Shown piece by piece: positions 13,258 through 17,164 of a DNA stretch of 17,164 nt (positions are counted from its first letter, which is position 1; each line of letters starts with the position of its first letter). The translations under genes and the position numbers were made by a program. The DNA lies in the NCBI GenBank assembly GCA_016932615.1, contig JAFGCN010000006.1, positions 1-17,164 on the forward strand, given 5' to 3'. This stretch comes from Candidatus Aenigmatarchaeota archaeon (GTDB lineage: Archaea; Aenigmatarchaeota; Aenigmatarchaeia; QMZS01). A model generated the notes under the pieces. It searched no databases and was not told the DNA's origin. It saw nothing but the letters and a program-made list of their open reading frames with translations.

Positions 13258-13652
13258 AGTACAAAAACCATGACCTGCCAGAAAAACTCCTCTACAATTG
13301 CGACTCCGCCTGGCTAAAGATTGACGGAGATGTGGCAACCCTTGGGATAATCGAGCCGGTCGCTAAAGCCATAAAGGAGTTCCTATTTGCAAAACTTCCC
13401 GAAAAGGGCGGGATAAAAAAGGGCGAGGTCTGGCTGTCGCTTGAAGCCCTGAAGTGGTCGGGCCACCTAAAAAGCCCGGTATCCGGGGAGGTAGTTGAGG
13501 TAAACGAAAAGGTCTACGACGAGCCGGACCTGATAAACAAGGACCCTTATGGCACATGGATCATTAAAATCAAGCTTTGCGACAAGTCCGAGATAAAGGA
13601 GCTTAAACGCCCTGAACAAATTGTACCCTGGCTTGATGAGGTGATAAAGTAA
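13254..13652 (+). CDS. gcvH: GcvH-like lipoyl carrier protein
   Basis: A 132-residue single lipoyl domain of the glycine cleavage H type. VWLSLEALKWSGHLKSPVSGEVVEVNE places Lys67 at the lipoylation position (seven residues before SPVSG). PDLINKDPYGTWIIKIK is the typical GcvH C-terminal segment. The usual ESVKA around the lysine is replaced by EALKW. GcvH carries a lipoyl arm for aminomethyl transfer in glycine cleavage, yet no GcvT, GcvP or Lpd gene is visible. Instead the gene lies between thioredoxin-CcdA (4-bp overlap) and an AhpD-like gene (1-bp gap), with a lipoate ligase just beyond. A dithiol electron-carrier role in thiol/peroxide redox fits this context better; it remains inference. 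Confidence 0.87.
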   Translation: MKYKNHDLPEKLLYNCDSAWLKIDGDVATLGIIEPVAKAIKEFLFAKLPEKGGIKKGEVWLSLEALKWSGHLKSPVSGEVVEVNEKVYDEPDLINKDPYGTWIIKIKLCDKSEIKELKRPEQIVPWLDEVIK

Positions 13653-13653
13653 A

Positions 13654-13992
13654 ATGTCAGAAGTAAAAGAGCTGGTAAAAGACATTGCTGGAGTGATGAG
13701 CTACCTTGGAGAAAATACGCCTGAGCAGATGGAAAAGTTCAAGGGGCTTCTTGGCTCTGCATCAAAAGAAGGGGCGCTCAGCGAAAAAACGAAAGAGCTG
13801 ATATTTGTAGCTTTGGCTGTGCATGCCAGATGCGACAAGTGCATCGCCTACCATGTTAAAAAAGCCGTAGAAGCCGGCCTCGGAAAAGAGGAGATTTTGG
13901 AGGCCTCGTGGGTTGCGGTTGCTATGGGCGGAGGCCCGGCTCTGGCGTATATGTCCCTGGTCCAAAAAGCGCTGGATGAATTCAAAAACTAG
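13654..13992 (+). CDS. AhpD-like / carboxymuconolactone decarboxylase-family protein
   Basis: A 112-residue all-helical protein. The CMD/AhpD signature is ALSEKTKELIFVALAVHA followed by RCDKCIAYHVKKAVEAG (Cys60, Cys63, His67), then KEEILEASWVAVAMGGGPAL. The CxxC and following His are the redox centre of AhpD, which in Mycobacterium tuberculosis passes electrons from a lipoylated protein to AhpC. The CMD family without AhpD function is the alternative, but the CxxC and the direct neighbour being a lipoyl protein favour a disulfide reductase role. It starts one base past the gcvH-like stop, so it is the last member of the trx-ccdA operon. A T-rich tract follows it. Confidence 0.88.
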   Translation: MSEVKELVKDIAGVMSYLGENTPEQMEKFKGLLGSASKEGALSEKTKELIFVALAVHARCDKCIAYHVKKAVEAGLGKEEILEASWVAVAMGGGPALAYMSLVQKALDEFKN

Positions 13993-14008
13993 ATTTTTCT
14001 TTTCGCCT
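13993..14008 (+). terminator. T-rich tract after the ahpD-like gene
   Basis: ATTTTTCTTTTCGCCTTTT directly follows the AhpD-like stop. It may end part of the operon transcription, although the lipoate ligase starts only 36 bp downstream and read-through is possible. Confidence 0.3.
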
Positions 14009-14028
14009 TTTCGCTTACATTTAAAAAT

Positions 14029-14799
14029 ATGGAAAAGTGGCGCCTTCTGGAGCCGGAAAAACAGGACGATTCATTCCTGAAAATGGCAAAGGAAGAGGCA
14101 ATACTCAACTCCGTTGCGTCGGGAAAATCCCCGCCAACCCTGAGGTTCTACTCCTGGAAAAGCCCGGCAGTTTCCATTGGCTACTTCCAGTGCGCCCAAA
14201 AAGAGCTTTTTCTGGACCGCTGCAGAAAAGACGGTCTTGAGATATTCAGGCGGCTCACCGGGGGTGGGGCGGTATATAAATGCCCTTTCGGAGAGATGAA
14301 CTATAGCTTTATTGCGCCGGAAAACCACCCCCTGATTCCTAAAGACATCCCGCAATCTTATGCGCTCATATGCGGAGCAGTAATGAAGGGCCTTGAGAAC
14401 TTAGGGCTTTCGCCCACCTTTAAGCCGGTAAATGACATTCTCATCAACGGAAAAAAGGTCTCCGGAAACGCGCAGACTCGGGTAAATTCCTGCCTCCTGC
14501 AGCACGGAACGATACTTATTGATTTTTGCGGAGACAAAATGGCGCCTTATCTAAGGATAGACCCGGAGAAAATGAGGCAGCGGGGGGCGGACTCGGTTGC
14601 AGACCTTGTAACGTGCCTCAATTCCTGTTCAGGCCGCCAGGTGCTTCAGGAAGATGTGGCTAAAGAGGTCACAAGGGGCTTTGAAAAAAAATTCGGCATT
14701 CGCTTTATTGCGGGAGAACTTTCAGAAGAAGAGGAAACCGAAGCCCACGCCCTGTCAGAAAACAAATACGCAACGGAAAAGTGGAACTTCTGGCGCTAG
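14029..14799 (+). CDS. lplA: Lipoate-protein ligase A, catalytic domain
   Basis: A 256-residue cytoplasmic enzyme that attaches lipoate to a lysine of lipoyl domains using ATP. RRLTGGGAVYK (74-84) is the lipoate/AMP-binding loop, NDILINGKKVSGNAQTR (135-151) includes the catalytic Lys143, and LQHGTILID follows. The end EKWNFWR matches LplA domain ends. Bacterial LplA has an extra C-terminal domain (total about 330-340 residues); this protein lacks it, as in archaeal two-part ligases where a separate LplB-like subunit exists. None is seen here. The only visible lipoyl protein is the GcvH-like gene two genes upstream, the obvious substrate. An ATTTAAAAATATG stretch precedes the start but is too close to act as its TATA box. 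Confidence 0.9.
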   Translation: MEKWRLLEPEKQDDSFLKMAKEEAILNSVASGKSPPTLRFYSWKSPAVSIGYFQCAQKELFLDRCRKDGLEIFRRLTGGGAVYKCPFGEMNYSFIAPENHPLIPKDIPQSYALICGAVMKGLENLGLSPTFKPVNDILINGKKVSGNAQTRVNSCLLQHGTILIDFCGDKMAPYLRIDPEKMRQRGADSVADLVTCLNSCSGRQVLQEDVAKEVTRGFEKKFGIRFIAGELSEEEETEAHALSENKYATEKWNFWR

Positions 14800-14820
14800 A
14801 AAAAACAAAACCGTAAAGAC

Positions 14821-14857
14821 AAAGAATAAAAACCTTAAAAAACCAAAAAAAGAAAAG
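14821..14857 (-). terminator. T-rich terminator after the peroxiredoxin gene
   Basis: The plus strand is A/C-rich here, so the minus strand reads long T runs with interspersed G just past the peroxiredoxin stop codon. It is the intergenic space between two convergent genes. Confidence 0.4.
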
Positions 14858-14859
14858 AC

Positions 14860-15551
14860 CTACTTGGCAGGCTTTTCCTTCCTGAAGCACAAAAACCAGT
14901 CAAGGCAGTATGTGCCTTCCTCTTTTTTCTCGACCCTCTCTTTAGCGGCTCCGCATGAGCCCGGGGCTGGAACAATTACATCTTCTCCGGGCTGCCAGTT
15001 TGCAGGAGTTGCGATTTTCTCCTTGTCTGCTTTCTGAAGGGCGATTACCATCCTCTTTATCTCCTGCATGTTCCTGCCGCAGGAAAGCGGGTAATATAAA
15101 ACCGCCCTTACCTTTGCCTTGTCGTCAATGATAAACACTGCCCTTACTGCCTGAGTAGTCGAGGCATTTGGCTGGACCATTCCGTATTTTTTCGCAACGT
15201 CCATTTTCAGGTCCTCGATTACTGGGAAATTCACTTCAACGTTTTTCATTCCCCGAAACTCGATTTTCTCCTTTATTGTCCTAAGCCAAGCAATATGCGC
15301 GTATATGCTGTCAATGGAAAGTCCGATAAGCTCTGTGTTAAGCTTCCTGAAGTCCTCCTGCATTGTCGCAAAAGTCATGAATTCTGTGGTGCACACGGGA
15401 GTGAAGTCCGCAGGGTGGCTGAAAAGTATCACCCACTGCCCTTGTAGTCTTCCGGGAAGTTTACTTCTCCCTGAGTCGTCTTTGCCTTGAATGCCGGCGC
15501 CGGGTCTCCGATTAGTGGCATCTTTTCGCATTCCTTTGTTTCTCCTTCCAT
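14860..15551 (-). CDS. Prx6-type peroxiredoxin, interrupted by a one-base frameshift
   Basis: Peroxide reductase in two frames. The first frame (15551-15429) reads MPLIGDPAPAFKAKTTQGEV, ending GEVNFPEDYKGSG and a stop; the second continues with GQWVILFSHPADFTPVCTTEF. The peroxidatic Cys (about residue 54 of the joined protein) lies in PVCTTEF. ASTTQAVRAVFIID, LYYPLSCGRN, PANWQPGEDVIVP and CLDWFLC near the end match archaeal Prx6-like enzymes with a C-terminal resolving Cys pair. Joining the frames at GGG (15439-15441, CCC on plus) with one extra G gives KGQWV, in register with the family. The ATG at 15551 is 25 nt from a strong TATA box. It is convergent with lplA in the thiol-redox region. 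Confidence 0.82.
15439..15441 (-). other. Frameshift site in the peroxiredoxin gene
   Basis: The minus strand reads AAG GGC AGT GGG TGA in frame 1 but GG CAG TGG GTG in the frame that continues the protein. A G missing from a GGG run is the simplest explanation: assembly error, real mutation, or less likely a -1 ribosomal shift. No classical slippery heptamer is present. Confidence 0.75.
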
Positions 15552-15567
15552 AAGACTAGCTTCCTTC

Positions 15568-15580
15568 CCTATATATACAA
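15568..15580 (-). promoter_or_regulatory. TATA-like box of the peroxiredoxin gene
   Basis: On the minus strand TTGTATATATAGG is centred about 23 nt upstream of the ATG at 15551. It is one of the best TATA matches in the window and suggests strong leaderless expression. Confidence 0.55.
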
Positions 15581-15610
15581 GCTTAAGCAGGGCCCGAGAA
15601 GCGTCCAAAA

Positions 15611-16135
15611 TCAAATCCAACGCCTCACTCTTTTTCTATAGCCCGAATAATCCGTGCCAAATTTACGCTCAAGGTTTCTCTCTTCCATGGGAATGAACCA
15701 AGTTTCGGTTATTAAGATAAACGCTGCAGGGGCAATCAGTGAGGAAAGCGATCCCAGAAAAACGGCTGTCCCCAGCAAGATCAACATCATTCCCAGGTAC
15801 ATCGGATGCCGGCTTATGCGAAAAGGCCCTGTAGTGACAAGAGTACTCGGCACTTCATGGGGCTTGACCGTGGTCTGCTTTTTCCTGAAAAGCTGGTCCG
15901 ACCATAGGTTCAGGATAATTCCAAGCAAAATCAGTGCAGCGCCAATGTAATTCCAGGGGGGATAAAAAACACTGGGGGCAGGAAAAGAAAAATGGAGAGC
16001 TATTGCAAGCAGAAGCAGAAATGCAAAGTATGCCGGCGGCATGATTTTCGGAGTGGTTTTTTTATTTACGTCTGGAGCACAATCAGCGTCATATTGATGG
16101 CGGGGGCTCTTCCGGGGTCTGGAGAATCGGGGCAT
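15611..16135 (-). CDS. Isoprenylcysteine carboxyl methyltransferase / phospholipid methyltransferase-family membrane protein
   Basis: A 174-residue protein with about four membrane helices (from about residue 32). The C-terminal family block is clear: LVTTGPFRISRHPMYLGMMLILLG, then ETWFIPMEERNLERKFGTDYSGYRKRVRRW, with the GPFRxxRHPxYLG and EExxLxxxFGxxYxxY motifs that bind S-adenosylmethionine in the ICMT/PEMT superfamily. The substrate is not known for most prokaryotic members. The ATG at 16135 is 4 bp past the VIT1-type gene stop, so the two are likely one operon. A Met at residue 32 (16042) directly before the first helix is an alternative start, because the first 30 residues are basic and not family-like. 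Confidence 0.85.
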   Translation of the reverse strand: MPRFSRPRKSPRHQYDADCAPDVNKKTTPKIMPPAYFAFLLLLAIALHFSFPAPSVFYPPWNYIGAALILLGIILNLWSDQLFRKKQTTVKPHEVPSTLVTTGPFRISRHPMYLGMMLILLGTAVFLGSLSSLIAPAAFILITETWFIPMEERNLERKFGTDYSGYRKRVRRWI

Positions 16136-16139
16136 AATC

Positions 16140-17024
16140 TTAGGTTCCGATGAAATTCCTTAAAAGAACTCCTATCAAAAAGCTCAATGTTGCCACACCC
16201 AGGCTTATCGCAGCCATCTCAAGGAACCGCTTCCAGAAGGGTGTTTCCCTGACAACTGAAATGTAGAGGGTAAAAGCCACGATGATTGAAAGCGCAATCA
16301 GGACTGTGGAAATGATGGAAAGGAAAACATTTCCAAAAACTAGGAAAGGAAATATCAGGGCACCAACTGTGAGGAGATAGGCAAACCCAGTGTAAACTGC
16401 CGCTTTTAACGGGCTTCTCCCTTCAGCTTCGGTCTTCGTAGAGAGGTATTCTGAAGCCGCCATTGAAAGGGATGCGGCAACTCCCGTAATCAGCCCTACT
16501 GCCGCTATCAGCCGCGAATCCTGAAGGGCAAAGGTAAATCCAGCCAGGGCCCCGGTAAGCTCTACAAGCGCGTCATTAAGCCCAAGCACGATGGAGCCGG
16601 TGTACTTAAGCCGATCCTCGCTTATCATCCGGACGAGAGCTTTCTCATGGCGGTCTTCATCACGCGCAATTTTCATCAGACCATGAATAGACTGGGAAAG
16701 GCTCCTGTAGGCAGACTCCGCGCTTTCCTCCCCGTTTTCCATTAGCTTTATGCCAAAGGTTATGCCCAGAACCCTTGAAAGAAACAGGTACCACCATACC
16801 TTGAGCCGGTCGGGCTTCATTTCAAGCCCCGTGTATTTTTTCAGGAGCAGGTAATGCTTCATCTCGTCTTTTGCTAATCCCAGGAGAACCTTATTGTTTT
16901 TCTTGATTTTAGAAGATTCTGCAAGCTTCAGGTAAATCATATGCTCGGTTATTTCATTTTTCTGGAAAGTTTTAAGCTTCTCAATATCCTCCTTGCCAAG
17001 AGTCCCTGAAGAAGAAATTTTCAT
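16140..17024 (-). CDS. Ferritin-like domain fused to VIT1/CCC1-family iron/manganese transporter
   Basis: A 294-residue protein. The N-terminal half is a rubrerythrin/ferritin-like bundle with ExxH-type iron ligands: NEITEHMIYLKLAE (Glu24, Glu27), AKDEMKHYLL (Glu54, His57) and ARDEDRHEKAL (Glu123, His126). The C-terminal half has about five helices with VLGLNDALVELTGALAGFTF, SMAASEYLSTKTEAEGRSP and two hydrophobic hairpins typical of VIT1/CCC1. The family moves Fe or Mn out of the cytoplasm, and the ferritin-like part probably senses or oxidises iron. I use ATG 17024, not the TTG five codons upstream, because a TATA-like box lies about 26 nt before it. The gene is divergent from a DUF5320 gene. 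Confidence 0.9.
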   Translation of the reverse strand: MKISSSGTLGKEDIEKLKTFQKNEITEHMIYLKLAESSKIKKNNKVLLGLAKDEMKHYLLLKKYTGLEMKPDRLKVWWYLFLSRVLGITFGIKLMENGEESAESAYRSLSQSIHGLMKIARDEDRHEKALVRMISEDRLKYTGSIVLGLNDALVELTGALAGFTFALQDSRLIAAVGLITGVAASLSMAASEYLSTKTEAEGRSPLKAAVYTGFAYLLTVGALIFPFLVFGNVFLSIISTVLIALSIIVAFTLYISVVRETPFWKRFLEMAAISLGVATLSFLIGVLLRNFIGT

Positions 17025-17046
17025 AAGTGATTTCTGCAAAAGTAAA

Positions 17047-17056
17047 GTATAAATAG
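17047..17056 (-). promoter_or_regulatory. TATA-like box of the VIT1-type gene
   Basis: On the minus strand CTATTTATAC is centred about 27 nt upstream of the ATG at 17024, giving a leaderless transcript. It abuts the 18-bp palindrome that belongs to the divergent DUF5320 promoter, so one regulator could act on both genes. Confidence 0.45.
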
Positions 17057-17059
17057 TAT

Positions 17060-17077
17060 TATGAATATATATTCATA
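17060..17077. promoter_or_regulatory. Perfect 18-bp palindrome; shared motif copy 3
   Basis: TATGAATATATATTCATA is a perfect palindrome lying 16 nt before the DUF5320 ATG at 17094. Its right half, ATATTCATA, is the part conserved in the copies at 9377 and 9786. Because the central AATATATATT can serve as a TATA box, a bound repressor would exclude TBP. Confidence 0.6.
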
Positions 17078-17093
17078 TGAGGTGATATGAAAT

Positions 17094-17164
17094 ATGCCAA
17101 ACTTTGATGGAACAGGACCAAACGGAAAAGGACCAAGAACAGGAAGACAAATGGGAAATTGCAA
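17094..17164 (+). CDS. DUF5320-family small protein, 3'-truncated by the window edge
   Basis: Only the first 23 complete codons are visible: MPNFDGTGPNGKGPRTGRQM, then GNC. This is the classic DUF5320 N-terminus and a closer family match than the copy at 9415. GAGGTGAT precedes the ATG as a Shine-Dalgarno site, while the palindrome motif sits at promoter distance. A second ATG at 17086 is out of frame with it and leads quickly to a stop. In other genomes this family accompanies NifX-like proteins and ferredoxin-MinD ATPases, which may continue beyond the window. Confidence 0.8.
   Translation, partial: MPNFDGTGPNGKGPRTGRQMGNC

Noticed and set aside
15429-15620. Separate 63-residue gene starting at 15620
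   Set aside because: Its first 23 residues lie across the peroxiredoxin promoter and the rest is the N-terminal part of the frameshifted peroxiredoxin.

Overview
This window most likely comes from an archaeon. Most starts have an AT-rich TATA-like box about 25-30 nt upstream of the ATG, which implies leaderless or nearly leaderless transcripts. Other support is the archaeal-type UMP kinase, the sufC-sufB pair without sufD or sufS, the small winged-helix and ArsR regulators, and the DUF5320/NifX-like/MinD-ferredoxin module. The lineage cannot be fixed from sequence alone. A DPANN-like or other uncultivated archaeon is possible but unproven. Genes are densely packed on both strands, with many ATGA or TAATG overlaps. 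No tRNA, rRNA, CRISPR array or insertion sequence was seen.

Layout. Positions 1-2525 (+): the 3' end of a family 2 glycosyltransferase, a UbiA-type prenyltransferase and tRNase Z. Positions 2597-4937: an orphan small protein, UMP kinase (-), a non-coding interval with a long-range inverted repeat, and an AT-rich HEPN-domain gene that looks acquired. Positions 4940-7060 (-): sufC-sufB for Fe-S assembly, plus a second orphan small protein. Positions 7149-9312: a metal or metalloid cluster with a DUF318/ArsP permease, a previously unmarked 35-residue Cys-rich protein translationally coupled to it, a divergent ArsR repressor with a near-perfect operator, and a ZIP transporter. Positions 9415-11394 (+): DUF5320 protein, two NifX/NifB-like domain proteins and a MinD-type ATPase carrying two 4Fe-4S motifs, with no nitrogenase genes in view.

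Positions 11391-15551 hold the most interesting region, a thiol-redox locus. A membrane-anchored winged-helix protein with Cys residues in its external loop is divergent from a thioredoxin-CcdA fusion, and the two share one symmetric promoter. The fusion is followed in the same operon by a GcvH-like lipoyl carrier and an AhpD-like CxxC protein, then a lipoate-protein ligase. A convergent Prx6-type peroxiredoxin, interrupted by a one-base frameshift, closes the group. The gene content suggests a lipoyl-dependent electron relay feeding a membrane thiol transporter and/or peroxide reduction. It resembles the mycobacterial AhpC/AhpD/lipoyl-protein pathway in logic, but here in an archaeon and without glycine-cleavage partners.

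Positions 15611-17164: an ICMT/PEMT-family membrane methyltransferase, a ferritin-like/VIT1 iron transporter, and the start of a second DUF5320 gene. An 18-bp promoter-embedded motif recurs before both DUF5320 genes and the NifX-like operon, which points to one shared regulon for iron or redox functions.
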